Assembly (NCBI GenBank): GCA_965219935.1
Contig: CBDCOU010000003.1
Span: 992,001 to 1,056,000, forward strand
Direction of reading: 5' to 3'
Source of the DNA: Bin34 sp965219935
Lineage (GTDB): Bacteria; Chloroflexota; Anaerolineae; Caldilineales; Caldilineaceae
Length of the DNA stretch: 64,000 nt
The notes beneath the pieces are model-generated. The model was not told the origin of the DNA. It saw only the letters and a list, made by a program, of their open reading frames with translations, and did no database searches. Within the stretch, counting starts at the first letter, position 1; every line of letters begins with the position of its first letter. The position numbers and the translations under genes are program-made. Shown here one piece after another: positions 1 to 8,833 of this stretch.

Positions 1-1
1 T

Positions 2-472
2 CCCAGCAAGGAACGGATGTTTCTGTCGTTGATGGACCGGTTTGCCAACTCGGTGGAACGCAAGGTCCTTGCCGCCATCGACAAACGCCTCGACGCCACG
101 GATCGCATCATCGCGGCGACGGAAGCATGCCTGGCTGGTTTCGGACAATATCGACGCGAACTGAAAATCCTGATGGTGCATACCCGGTCGCTGGGGCCAT
201 CGTTCGACCAGAAAGTCCGGGACATCCAGACCCGTTTCGCCGCCATCATTCAGGACCTGTTGGACGACGCCATCCGACAACGGCAGATTGACCCCGTGGA
301 CACGGAGGTGGTGGCCGCCGCCTGGACCGGTTCCATCTACCACTTGGTGATGCAGTGGTCGTTGACCGGTTATCCCGATCAGGACCGCATGCTGGCCACG
401 CTGATTCCCTTGCTGATGCGGTCCGTGGGCCTCCCGGCCTCAGCGGTCGCCAAGTCATCGTCGGAAAGCTGA
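2..472 (+). CDS. TetR-family transcriptional regulator, C-terminal part (5' end outside window)
   Basis: The frame is open from the left edge, and the first residues (PSKERMFLSLMDRF) look like the end of a TetR helix-turn-helix, where family members read ...SKE.LFLAL.DR. The DNA-binding half therefore lies before base 1. What remains is an all-helical ligand-binding and dimerisation domain of about 150 residues, rich in Arg/Asp-flanked amphipathic helices. The stop at 470-472 lies 19 bases before menF on the same strand, so the regulator could be co-transcribed with the menaquinone operon and may sense a metabolite linked to it; that link is inferred from position alone. The ATG at 17 is not the true start. 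Family assignment is fairly secure; ligand and targets are unknown. Confidence 0.75.
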   Translation, partial: PSKERMFLSLMDRFANSVERKVLAAIDKRLDATDRIIAATEACLAGFGQYRRELKILMVHTRSLGPSFDQKVRDIQTRFAAIIQDLLDDAIRQRQIDPVDTEVVAAAWTGSIYHLVMQWSLTGYPDQDRMLATLIPLLMRSVGLPASAVAKSSSES

Positions 473-491
473 ACCGAACACCGCCGGCCCT

Positions 492-1847
492 TTGGACACA
501 TACGCGGAACAGCGCCTCGTATCGGTCACCAAGCCCATTTCGGGATTCTCCCCGGACATGGTCAGGGCACTTGTGCCGGATGCATGGCACATCCAATGGT
601 TCGATCCGGTCACACGGCAGGCGTTGAGGGGATGGGGTGCGGCGGCAGTGTTGCGCGGCGATCCGGCAGATCGCTTTGCTGATATTCGGCGCCAGGCGGA
701 GGCGCTGTTCGGGGATGCTGTTTGCCGGGGACCTGGCCGAGGCCCGCGCCTGGCCGGAGGCTTCTCCTTTTCCAGTGGGTATCTGTCCGACAAGGTCTGG
801 CAATCCTTTGCACCGGGCTGTTTCGTGCTCCCGCATTTCCAACACGAGTTGGTTGAGAATCGAGAGTGGCTCACGATCAACGTTCTGGTTGATTCAGGCG
901 TGGATGCCCAGGAAGCGGTGGACCACTGCGGTGAGATTCTCAGCGACTTGGATCGGAACGGTGCCAACCCTCCACAAGGCAGTCCGTCCCATGGCGCAGG
1001 CGCGTCAACGCGTACCACACACACGGTCGAGAACCCGGTGGCCAAGGTCGAATGGCGTGGCATGATCGGCGAAGTTCTGGACCGAATCGGCGCCGGCCAG
1101 GTCAACAAAGTGGCGCTGGCGCGCATGCGCGAGTTGAACTTCGCCCAGCCGCCCGACACGAACCGCGCCATGGCCCACCTAGCCCATCGTTACAGCAACT
1201 GCTACCGTTTCCTGTTTCACCAGGAAGACGAATCGGTGTTCCTGGGTGCGTCGCCTGAGTTGCTCTGTGCACTGGACCACGAACGACTGCACACCATGGC
1301 CTTGGCCGGCACCGCGCCGCGCCGCCAATCCTCCGAGGCGAATCGAAACGGCCACCGGGAAATACTTTCCTCGGCCAAGAACCAGCATGAACACCGCATC
1401 GTGGTCGACAACCTGCTCGCGCGCCTGCACGAGTTCCAAGCCATTCCGGACCAGGATCTCCGCACCGGGATACTGTCACTGCACAATGTCCATCACCTGC
1501 GGACACCGGTCTCGGCCACGCCTCGGGCGGCCCGGCACATTCTCGAATGGCTTGCGCATCTGCACCCAACCGCCGCCCTGGGAGGCGACCCGACCAACCA
1601 AGCCATGGTCTTGATCGATGAGTTGGAAAGGCAGCCAAGAGGTTGGTATGCCGCCCCGTTCGGCCTGTTCGACCGCTTCGGACATGGCGCGTTTTGCGTT
1701 GGCATCCGCTCGGCCGTGATCCACAAGGCACGCGCCTGGCTGTTCGCCGGTGCCGGAATCGTCGCCGGCAGCCGCCCGGAACTCGAGTGGGATGAAACCG
1801 AGTGGAAGTTTCAGCCCATGCACCAGGCCCTGACGGACCTGTCCTGA
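492..1847 (+). CDS. menF: Isochorismate synthase (menaquinone-specific)
   Basis: Converts chorismate to isochorismate, the first step of menaquinone biosynthesis, in the cytoplasm. The 451-aa protein has the chorismate-binding fold in its C-terminal half: LAGT at 271-274, the metal-binding KNQHEH region at 296-301, LHPTAALGG at 357-365 and the GAGIVAGS loop at 420-427. The N-terminal 180 residues are variable, as usual for MenF. The chosen start is TTG at 492, the only start that gives a full-length N-terminus; no clear Shine-Dalgarno precedes it, so it could lie a few codons away. The stop TGA overlaps the menD ATG by one base (TGATG), implying translational coupling. Salicylate or anthranilate synthases share the fold, but the menD-menB-menE-menH context makes MenF the clear choice. 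Confidence 0.95.
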   Translation: MDTYAEQRLVSVTKPISGFSPDMVRALVPDAWHIQWFDPVTRQALRGWGAAAVLRGDPADRFADIRRQAEALFGDAVCRGPGRGPRLAGGFSFSSGYLSDKVWQSFAPGCFVLPHFQHELVENREWLTINVLVDSGVDAQEAVDHCGEILSDLDRNGANPPQGSPSHGAGASTRTTHTVENPVAKVEWRGMIGEVLDRIGAGQVNKVALARMRELNFAQPPDTNRAMAHLAHRYSNCYRFLFHQEDESVFLGASPELLCALDHERLHTMALAGTAPRRQSSEANRNGHREILSSAKNQHEHRIVVDNLLARLHEFQAIPDQDLRTGILSLHNVHHLRTPVSATPRAARHILEWLAHLHPTAALGGDPTNQAMVLIDELERQPRGWYAAPFGLFDRFGHGAFCVGIRSAVIHKARAWLFAGAGIVAGSRPELEWDETEWKFQPMHQALTDLS

Positions 1848-3589
1848 TGCCCGGCATGCTGCCATCCGATCCCCCCAGCTTTCAGCTGGCCGATGTGATT
1901 GTCCAAACCCTGGCGGAGCTTGGCATCCGTCACTTTTGCATTTGTCCGGGTTCCCGGTCCACCCCTCTGGTCCTAAACATTTGGCGTGATGAATCCGTTT
2001 CCCATACCGTCCACCACGACGAACGAAGCGCGGCATTCCAAGCATTGGGCCGGTCCTTGGTCACCGGCAGTGCGGCAGCCGTCGTCACGACTTCGGGAAC
2101 GGCCGTGGCCGAACTGCTTCCGGCAACCGTGGAGGCTTCCCAGAACAATGTACCGCTGGTCTTGCTGACCGCCGACCGGCCGGCGCGGCTAAGGGGAACC
2201 GGATCCAACCAAACGATTCTGCAACCCGGAATTTTCGGCCCCTATGTCAGGGCCGAACTGGACATCCCGGCAACAGTTCCAGACGACGGCGAATGGCAAC
2301 GCGAACTGTCGGATCAGGTAACCCGCCTAGTGCAGTCCGCCTCCGGGCCGCGGCCCGGTCCGGTCCATCTCAACGCGCAGTTCGACAAACCCTTTGAGCC
2401 CACCGCTTTGGTGCGCCGGACCACCGCAGCCTGCCCGATGCGAGAGTCCCCGGGATCCCATGCCCGCATCGACCTATCGGATGAGGTCCGGTCCGCTTTA
2501 ACCCAGTCCCGCCGAGGGGTGATTGTTGTCGGACCCAACCGAATCGGTCTGCCCATGCTCGATGCCGTGCATGCGTTGTCGGTGTCCGCCGCGATGCCGA
2601 TAGTGGCCGATCCCCTGTCGGGTTGCCGGTTTCCTGCAGGCCCATCTGGCAACGTCGTGTCCCATGGCGATGCCCTGTTGCAAGCAGGCCTTCTGGAGGA
2701 CCTGCAGCCGGACCTGATCGTTCGGTTTGGCACCCTGCCGGTTTCCACGCGCCTGATTGCCTGGTGGTCGAACCGGCTGGCCAACGACGGCACACACATT
2801 TATGTAAATGAAACGGGCGAAGTCCATGACGACACGAACGCGACCACGACGTTTGTCGCAGGCGACCCTGTCGGTTTCTGCCGTGAGGCCAGCGAGCTGC
2901 AGCATCCGGTTGTTTCCAGGCAGGGATGGTTGTCCCGATGGCAGGAACTGAACGCGATTGCCGAACGGACCGTGCAAACATGTTTGGCAGCATCACCGCT
3001 TTGGGATCTCGGAGCGGTGAGGACCTTGATCGAGTGGTTGGGACCCAACACCATTCTGGTGGCCGGAAACAGTCTTCCCATCAGGCTGCTGGACTCGGCC
3101 GGCATCGGCCTCCGCGACGGCGTGATGCTTGGCAATCGCGGAGCCAGCGGCATCGACGGGTTGTTGGCCACTGCCCTTGGTGTCGCCGGGGCGACGTCCC
3201 ATCAGGTGGTTCTCTTGATCGGAGACATATCGATGCTGCATGACATGGGCAGTCTGGCGGAGGTCCGACGTCAGAATGTCGCCAACCTCTGTATCGTGGT
3301 CCTAAACAATGATGGCGGACGCATCTTTGAACGGCTGCCCGTCACGGATCTCGCCGACGTGGCCGAACCATTGTTTGTAGCGCCACACGGCCTCGATTTC
3401 GCCGGCTTGGCCTCGGCTTTCGGTCTAGACCATCGTCTGGTGTCAGAATTGAGCGGTCTGGATGGGGCCCTGTCCGATGGCATGGGCGGCCCACCTGCCT
3501 CGATCCTGGAAATCCGGACCTCGGCCGCGGACGATCTTGCCCAGGAAAGGCACTACATCGATCTACTTGGACATGCAGGAGCCAGTTGA
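1847..3589 (+). CDS. menD: 2-succinyl-5-enolpyruvyl-6-hydroxy-3-cyclohexene-1-carboxylate synthase
   Basis: ThDP-dependent enzyme that joins isochorismate and decarboxylated 2-oxoglutarate to give SEPHCHC. The 580-aa protein has the Pyr domain (CPGSRSTPLVL near residue 30; glutamate in HHDERSAAF that activates the cofactor), a central domain, and the PP domain with the ThDP/Mg motif GDISMLHDMGSL starting near residue 459 and NNDGGRIFERLP further on. Length and motif order match MenD. The ATG at 1847 overlaps the menF stop by one base; an in-frame GTG at 1802 would sit inside menF and is not needed. menB follows after three bases. Confidence 0.97.
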   Translation: MPGMLPSDPPSFQLADVIVQTLAELGIRHFCICPGSRSTPLVLNIWRDESVSHTVHHDERSAAFQALGRSLVTGSAAAVVTTSGTAVAELLPATVEASQNNVPLVLLTADRPARLRGTGSNQTILQPGIFGPYVRAELDIPATVPDDGEWQRELSDQVTRLVQSASGPRPGPVHLNAQFDKPFEPTALVRRTTAACPMRESPGSHARIDLSDEVRSALTQSRRGVIVVGPNRIGLPMLDAVHALSVSAAMPIVADPLSGCRFPAGPSGNVVSHGDALLQAGLLEDLQPDLIVRFGTLPVSTRLIAWWSNRLANDGTHIYVNETGEVHDDTNATTTFVAGDPVGFCREASELQHPVVSRQGWLSRWQELNAIAERTVQTCLAASPLWDLGAVRTLIEWLGPNTILVAGNSLPIRLLDSAGIGLRDGVMLGNRGASGIDGLLATALGVAGATSHQVVLLIGDISMLHDMGSLAEVRRQNVANLCIVVLNNDGGRIFERLPVTDLADVAEPLFVAPHGLDFAGLASAFGLDHRLVSELSGLDGALSDGMGGPPASILEIRTSAADDLAQERHYIDLLGHAGAS

Positions 3590-3592
3590 ACC

Positions 3593-4438
3593 ATGGTGAC
3601 ACAAGCCGCCGCATGGGAGACAGTGAGAACATACACCGACATCACGTACGGCAAGGCGGACGGCATGGCGCGCATCGCCTTCGACCGACCGGAAATCCGC
3701 AACGCCTTCCGCCCTGAAACCATTGAACAGATGATTGATGCCTTCAGGGATGCGTGGGCGGATGCCAACATTGGAGTGGTCCTGCTCACCGGCAACGGAC
3801 CTTCACCCAAGGACGGTGTCCACGCGTTTTGTGCGGGAGGGGACCAAAAAGTCCGCAGCTTCGCCGGCTATGCCGACGAAGAGGGCAAGGCCCACCTGAA
3901 TGTGCTGGAACTGCAACGCATCATCAGGGTCATGCCCAAACCCGTCATTGCCCTGGTGAACGGCTTTGCCATCGGTGGAGGCCATGTCCTCCATGTTATT
4001 TGCGATCTGTCCATCAGCGCCGACAATGCCATGTTTGGCCAGACGGGACCCATCGTGGGCAGTTTCGACGCCGGCTTCGGATCCAGTTACCTGGCAAGGA
4101 TTGTCGGCCAGAAGAAGGCCCGTGAAATCTGGTTTTTGTGCCGGCAGTATGGAGCCGCCGAAGCCTTGGACATGGGCCTGGTCAACGCGGTGGTACCGCT
4201 GACGGATCTGGAACGGGAAGGTGTCCAATGGGCTCAACAAATCCTGCGTCACAGCCCCTTGGCCATCCGTTTCCTGAAAGCAGGCCTGAACGCCGACTGC
4301 GACGGTCAAACGGGGCTGCAGAGCCTGGCCGGCGATGCCACCATGCTGTTCTACATGACGGAGGAAGGCAATGAAGGCCGCAACGCGTTCGTGGAAAAGC
4401 GCCCGCCGAACTTCCGCCAGTACCCCTGGCGCCCATGA
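3593..4438 (+). CDS. menB: 1,4-dihydroxy-2-naphthoyl-CoA synthase
   Basis: Crotonase-fold enzyme that closes the second ring: O-succinylbenzoyl-CoA to 1,4-dihydroxy-2-naphthoyl-CoA. MenB-specific signatures are present in the 281-aa protein: FCAGGDQKVR at 79-88, the oxyanion loop GFAIGGGHVLH at 124-134 and TGPIVGSFDAGFGSS at 151-165 with the conserved aspartate at 159. These separate it from ordinary enoyl-CoA hydratases. ATG at 3593 lies three bases after menD; the last codon and TGA overlap the menE ATG by four bases (ATGA). Type I MenB enzymes use bicarbonate as a cofactor; whether this one does cannot be judged here. Confidence 0.97.
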   Translation: MVTQAAAWETVRTYTDITYGKADGMARIAFDRPEIRNAFRPETIEQMIDAFRDAWADANIGVVLLTGNGPSPKDGVHAFCAGGDQKVRSFAGYADEEGKAHLNVLELQRIIRVMPKPVIALVNGFAIGGGHVLHVICDLSISADNAMFGQTGPIVGSFDAGFGSSYLARIVGQKKAREIWFLCRQYGAAEALDMGLVNAVVPLTDLEREGVQWAQQILRHSPLAIRFLKAGLNADCDGQTGLQSLAGDATMLFYMTEEGNEGRNAFVEKRPPNFRQYPWRP

Positions 4439-5931
4439 GGCATGCCCCGTCACCACCGGATTGGCTTGCCGCACAGTCTGCCGCCAACCCCTCCAATCCG
4501 TTTCTGCACCTGGAACATGAACAGTTGACCTTCGGCAATGTCGAGGCCATGGTGGGGCACGTCTGCCTGTTCCTCCAGGCAGCGGTTCCGACCATGAAGG
4601 GTCACAACGCGGCGATTTGGAACTCCGATTCCAAGTTGACGGTGATTCTGTTGTTGGCCTGTGCACGCCTGGGGTGGCCAGCCACGGTCCTCGCCCCCGC
4701 TCTGCCGTCGGCGGTGCTGGCGCGGCAGCTTGGCCAGGTGCCGCTGACATTGTTGTTGTTCGGAGCCGGCAAGGGGCCCGATGAGGCACATTCGCGCGCG
4801 TTCGACGGAGCAGTCGAGCATTTGGCGGTCGAGATGCCCGTGGCGGGCGCCAAGGCTTCGGCACCCGTCTGGCGTCAACCCAACGCACACACGGTCGGCA
4901 ACGCGGACTTGGAGTGGATTCAAGGGTGGGTCTTCACATCGGGCACGACGGGAACGCCCAAGGCCGTCACTGTCACGTTTGGCAACCTACTGTGGAGTGC
5001 GGCAACCTCCAGTTACCGACTCGGATACCGGATTTCCGACTGCTGGCTCCACTGCATGCCCTTGCACCATATCGGCGGACTGGCCTTGTTGTTCCGGAGC
5101 TTGATCTTTGGGTTCAGCCTGTGCATGCGCAGCCGGTTCGACCAACACGAGGTCAGGGATTTCATGGAGCGGGGAACTGTGACCCACGCGGCGTTGGTTC
5201 CGACCATGCTGGCGCGCCTGCTGGATGCGAACCTGGACTTGACCGCTCCCGGCCAACGATTTCGCACGGTCCTGGCGGGCGGTGCCAAAGTAGCCGAGTC
5301 CCTCCGCTCGGAGTACGGGGAACGCGGATTGGACGTGGTTGCCAGCTACGGCATGACGGAGAGTTGTTCCCATATCGCGGCGGAACGACCCGGCCGTGCA
5401 AGCCGGTCGGGGGAGGGGCCCGCCCTGCGACACGCCGGCATCCAAATCAGGAACGTCGGCGGGGAGCGGTTGTCGGCAGGACACCAAGGCGCAATCTGGA
5501 TCAAGGGCCCCCAGTTGTCATTGTCATGCGAGCTGGACGGCCAAGGATGGTTCCGCACCGGCGACTGGGGCATGCTGGATGACAACGGCTCCGTACATGT
5601 GCTGGACCGTCAGGACGGGGTGTTTGTCAGCGGAGGCGCAAACGTTTCGTCGCGTCATGTGGCGGAAATATTGATGGAGTTTCCGGGGATCGAACACGCT
5701 TGGGTCACCGGAGTACCCGACCGGGAATGGGGCCATCGCGTCGTTGCGGTGATGCAGCCTGCCACCAACCGGGTACCGGACGAACATGCTCTACGGCGCA
5801 GGCTGCGAACCGCGTTGGCAGTTCACGAAGTTCCCAAGCAATTTGTCTGGGTTGCATCGCTTCCCAAAACGGATTTGGGCAAAGTGGACGCAGCTGCCGC
5901 ACGGAAATTCGTAGAGGAACTCCGGCAGTGA
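4435..5931 (+). CDS. menE: O-succinylbenzoate--CoA ligase
   Basis: Acyl-adenylate-forming (ANL) enzyme that activates o-succinylbenzoate with ATP and CoA. The 498-aa protein carries the AMP-binding P-loop VFTSGTTGTPKAV at 166-178, a core A5-type motif SYGMTESC, the hinge aspartate region WFRTGDWGML, and the C-terminal lid ending near KTDLGKVD, whose lysines position the adenylate. It overlaps menB by four bases, and its own stop overlaps the menH GTG. Substrate specificity is taken from operon context, because ANL enzymes are hard to tell apart by motif alone. Confidence 0.93.
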   Translation: MRHAPSPPDWLAAQSAANPSNPFLHLEHEQLTFGNVEAMVGHVCLFLQAAVPTMKGHNAAIWNSDSKLTVILLLACARLGWPATVLAPALPSAVLARQLGQVPLTLLLFGAGKGPDEAHSRAFDGAVEHLAVEMPVAGAKASAPVWRQPNAHTVGNADLEWIQGWVFTSGTTGTPKAVTVTFGNLLWSAATSSYRLGYRISDCWLHCMPLHHIGGLALLFRSLIFGFSLCMRSRFDQHEVRDFMERGTVTHAALVPTMLARLLDANLDLTAPGQRFRTVLAGGAKVAESLRSEYGERGLDVVASYGMTESCSHIAAERPGRASRSGEGPALRHAGIQIRNVGGERLSAGHQGAIWIKGPQLSLSCELDGQGWFRTGDWGMLDDNGSVHVLDRQDGVFVSGGANVSSRHVAEILMEFPGIEHAWVTGVPDREWGHRVVAVMQPATNRVPDEHALRRRLRTALAVHEVPKQFVWVASLPKTDLGKVDAAAARKFVEELRQ

Positions 5932-6761
5932 TTTGGCATCCACTGCCCGCTTGCGTTGCGGCATCCGGCATCCCCTACCACGGAGCCACTGCAGGGAACG
6001 GCCCCTCAATGCTGCTCCTGCACGGCTTTACCGGCACCGTTCAAAGTCTTGATCCGATCGCCTGCGTTCTGGCAAGCCAATTCTCGCTGTTGGGAATCGA
6101 CCTGCCCGGTCACGGCCGCACGCACGTCATTCCCGATCCCAATCTGGAATTCGACCAAGTAATTGCCGACCTGTACGAAGTGGTGCGCCGGTGGCATCCG
6201 TGCCCAATGCATGTGACCGGATACTCCATGGGCGGGCGGGTAGGCTTGGGTTTGGCCTGTCGGTTTCCCGACGCGGTGAAATCGCTGTCGCTCCTTAGTG
6301 CATCGCCCGGTGTCTCCAACATTACCGGCCGTCAGACACGTTCGGCTCTCGATCGGGATCTGGCCAAATTTCTGGCCGAAACCCCTGACGGTGTTTTCGA
6401 TCGGTACTGGGAATCCATGCCACTGTTTGGCGGCGGCCGGGCACGCGGTGTCCGGGGCCGCCGCATCAGTTCCAAAACCATCAGGCAAGGCTGGTCTGCA
6501 TCACTGCCCCTGCTCGGCACAGGGAGCCAGCCCTCGTTCTGGAATGACCTGCCGCACCTGGACCGACCGGTACAGCTGATCACGGGGGAAAGGGACATCA
6601 AGTTCCGCAATATCGCAGACGCAATGAAACTGCGCCTGCCCAAGTGTCGAACCCACACGGTGCCACATGCCGGCCATAGGGTTCATCTGGACAGCCCGCG
6701 CACCACAGCCAGTCTGATTGCCGACTGGGCCATGGGCCATGACGATGCCCAAGATCCATGA
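5928..6761 (+). CDS. menH: 2-succinyl-6-hydroxy-2,4-cyclohexadiene-1-carboxylate synthase (alpha/beta hydrolase)
   Basis: Alpha/beta-hydrolase that eliminates pyruvate from SEPHCHC to form SHCHC. The 277-aa protein shows the oxyanion strand MLLLHGFTG, nucleophile elbow GYSMGG with Ser100, an acid in the LITGERDIKF segment and His250 in HAGHRVHL, i.e. a complete triad. I start it at GTG 5928 because an AGAGGA ribosome site lies just upstream and the GTGA overlaps the menE stop; a longer frame upstream is only the shadow of menE. MenH closes the operon. No menC (o-succinylbenzoate synthase) or menA (prenyltransferase) gene follows, so these must be elsewhere. Confidence 0.92.
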   Translation: MIWHPLPACVAASGIPYHGATAGNGPSMLLLHGFTGTVQSLDPIACVLASQFSLLGIDLPGHGRTHVIPDPNLEFDQVIADLYEVVRRWHPCPMHVTGYSMGGRVGLGLACRFPDAVKSLSLLSASPGVSNITGRQTRSALDRDLAKFLAETPDGVFDRYWESMPLFGGGRARGVRGRRISSKTIRQGWSASLPLLGTGSQPSFWNDLPHLDRPVQLITGERDIKFRNIADAMKLRLPKCRTHTVPHAGHRVHLDSPRTTASLIADWAMGHDDAQDP

Positions 6762-7102
6762 AGTAAAGACCTGATCGCTACGCGAAGGTTGGTGGCGATG
6801 TGATTCTCGCTTCATGCCACCTAGTGCTAGCTGCACGGCATGGCCCATTTGGGAGGAGACTGAGTGCAAATTTTGGTAGCTCGGCCCAAGTGACTTCCTG
6901 AACATCGTTGTTGGGCGATTGCACATTGGCCGGCATTTGGATTTCGCATTCACAACAGTTCCCCCGGGCCTGAACTGACCGTGTGGGGTGCGGCACACAA
7001 TGCAACTGGGCCGGCCCGCTGCCTTCGCCTGCATGTCAAGGACAGTCCTGTCGCTATACTGATTCAACTCGGTTGGCAGTACACAAGAAGAAACCACAGC
7101 TT
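6762..7102. other. Intergenic stretch after the men operon with promoter-like element and possible gene relic
   Basis: No convincing intact gene lies in these 341 bases. Near the right end a TATACT hexamer (7055-7060) resembles a -10 box. On the minus strand, about 6826-6960 could be translated as a Nudix-like tail (EVTWAELPKFAL), which may be a decayed fragment; see findings. No T-rich terminator is visible after menH. Confidence 0.4.
7034..7060 (+). promoter_or_regulatory. Possible promoter for the hotdog thioesterase gene
   Basis: TATACT at 7055-7060 is a good -10 hexamer, 43 bases before the ATG at 7103. The only -35 candidate (TGTCAA, 7034-7039) is a poor match with a short 15-base spacer, so this is tentative. 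Confidence 0.35.
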
Positions 7103-7540
7103 ATGAGTATTTGGAAAGTCGAGATGGACATTGACCGGCTCCATAGGGGATTTCCGGGAACCATGCTGGAACACTTGGACATCACGATCGACGCAGTTGG
7201 GGACGACTTTCTGACAGCCAGCATGCCGGTGGACCACCGCACAATTCAGCGCATGGGGATTCTGCACGGAGGTGCTTCGGTGGTTTTGGCCGAGTCGGTG
7301 GGCAGCATCGCCTCCAACTGCTGCATCGACCAGACCACGTTGGCGGCCGTCGGACTCCAAATCAACGCCAACCACATACGCCCCGCGCGTTCGGGACGGG
7401 TCTCCGCCACAGCCCGACCCCTGCACTTGGGCTTCCGCACCCATGTATGGCGCATTGCCTTGCAGGACGAACATGGCCGGAGGACCTGTGAGTGCACACT
7501 CACAACGTCGGTAATCACGCGCAAGTCGCTGGGACTGTGA
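7103..7540 (+). CDS. menI: Hotdog-fold acyl-CoA thioesterase, probable 1,4-dihydroxy-2-naphthoyl-CoA hydrolase
   Basis: The 145-aa protein is a single hotdog domain of the PaaI/YdiI type. It has the diagnostic GILHGGASVVLAESVGS segment around residues 52-68, in which the glutamate of LAES corresponds to the catalytic acid of YdiI-type (MenI) thioesterases, and a C-terminal strand ending CTLTTSVI. MenI releases free 1,4-dihydroxy-2-naphthoate from the MenB product, the step missing from the neighbouring operon, and the gene lies only 341 bases downstream of menH. The family is broad (YbgC, PaaI, EntH), so the MenI role is an inference from similarity plus position. Start is ATG 7103. Confidence 0.75.
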   Translation: MSIWKVEMDIDRLHRGFPGTMLEHLDITIDAVGDDFLTASMPVDHRTIQRMGILHGGASVVLAESVGSIASNCCIDQTTLAAVGLQINANHIRPARSGRVSATARPLHLGFRTHVWRIALQDEHGRRTCECTLTTSVITRKSLGL

Positions 7541-7577
7541 CAGACACCCACCCGTGGCTTGAGAATGGTATCACCGC

Positions 7578-8723
7578 ATGCAACCGGACAACACCGGCAT
7601 TTTTGGGTTCGCAACCGCCGTAATCGGCATCCTGGTTGCTTCGATCCTCTTGGGATGCCAGGACTACGTGCCGGTCCAACCGGGCGAGGACTCTGTCCCG
7701 CGGAATACCGGCGCGGAGTCGATCGGGTCATTTCTTCAGGAACAACTGGCCTCGTCCCGCCCTGCCGATACCTCCGGCAATCAACCACTGGACCTGACAA
7801 CGTCTCCACGCCAATCTCCGGCGAAATTGGTGCAATGGAAGGACCTGATTGCAGGACCGGAGGCACGTCTCGTCGTGGAGGAGGCCTTGGCGACCGGATC
7901 TCGGGTGGTTTTCACCGATCCCAGGGCCGCGCTCGCGGTAGCCGACGGGTTGAAGTCACAGTTGGAACCCAATGGTTGGCGGCTGCTGGAAGTCCTGGAG
8001 GTTCCGGCCGCCATTGAAGGCGCTCCTCCATCGTCGTATTTCTTCTGGTTTTGGCGCCCCAACCTGTCATTCCGGCCTCAACACCTTTACGAGGCCGGAT
8101 GCGCTCACATCCAGACCATCCCGCAACAGGCCGGCACGTCGGTGCATCTTGGTTCAGGCTGCCATCTGGCCCGCACGGCGGCCGTGGTGCAAGGTGGCCG
8201 GCCGCAGCCGTCGTCCGCTCAAGATGCCCAAGCTGTACAGAACGGCGATCTGATAATTTCAATTGGTGGGGAATGGTCTGTTGTCACTGCCTTTGGTTCA
8301 ACCGAAGGCTGCTCGGCCGTGGCGGAACTCCTGTGTCTAACGCGGCAGGATCTCGTCCACCAACAAGACGGTTCGGAAGTGTCGCTGCTGCTACTTGAAC
8401 ACCAACCTGCATCCGGTACCGTGGATCTGAGTATTCGTTCCACTGTGGCGGTTTCGCGCCGTCTCCATCCCCAAGGAATTCCGTTGGTGGCCCGCGCAGT
8501 GGAGACGGTCACCGGCGAGCCGGGATACCATGTATATCTGGTGCATCCCCAACAGGCCGACGGCACGGAGGCGTTGGTGTCCGACCTTCATTTTGTGTCG
8601 GAACAGCGACACTTGGTGTTTAGCGGCACCTTGTCAGGAGACTTCGAGTCCCTCGCCAACCATGGCACGATGTTGACCGAAACCGTGCTGGCGGTTGAGC
8701 CCGTGCCTGTTGAACGGGAGTGA
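7578..8723 (+). CDS. Unrecognised lipoprotein
   Basis: A 381-aa protein with an N-terminal hydrophobic segment (residues 9-26) ending in a lipobox-like SILLGC, so Cys27 is probably lipidated and the mature protein anchored outside the membrane. Residues 28-70 are low-complexity Pro/Ser/Gln-rich, a typical tether. The rest is a soluble region with three Cys-containing stretches (AGCAHIQ, GSGCHLA, GCSAVAELLC) and a Gly/Val-rich C-terminal half predicted to be beta-rich. I recognise no domain. Start ATG 7578 lies 37 bases after the thioesterase; the end overlaps no gene, and an amidohydrolase follows about 110 bases later. Two secreted products (this and the protease at 9689) flank that hydrolase. 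Confidence 0.7.
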   Translation: MQPDNTGIFGFATAVIGILVASILLGCQDYVPVQPGEDSVPRNTGAESIGSFLQEQLASSRPADTSGNQPLDLTTSPRQSPAKLVQWKDLIAGPEARLVVEEALATGSRVVFTDPRAALAVADGLKSQLEPNGWRLLEVLEVPAAIEGAPPSSYFFWFWRPNLSFRPQHLYEAGCAHIQTIPQQAGTSVHLGSGCHLARTAAVVQGGRPQPSSAQDAQAVQNGDLIISIGGEWSVVTAFGSTEGCSAVAELLCLTRQDLVHQQDGSEVSLLLLEHQPASGTVDLSIRSTVAVSRRLHPQGIPLVARAVETVTGEPGYHVYLVHPQQADGTEALVSDLHFVSEQRHLVFSGTLSGDFESLANHGTMLTETVLAVEPVPVERE

Positions 8724-8833
8724 GCAACCGGTTTTGCCATTGCCCATGCCCGGAGGACCGTGGCCGCCAAGTACCGGGATCAGACAATCACACTACCGGG
8801 AATTACGGACGTACAGCACCTGTGGAGGTTTTG

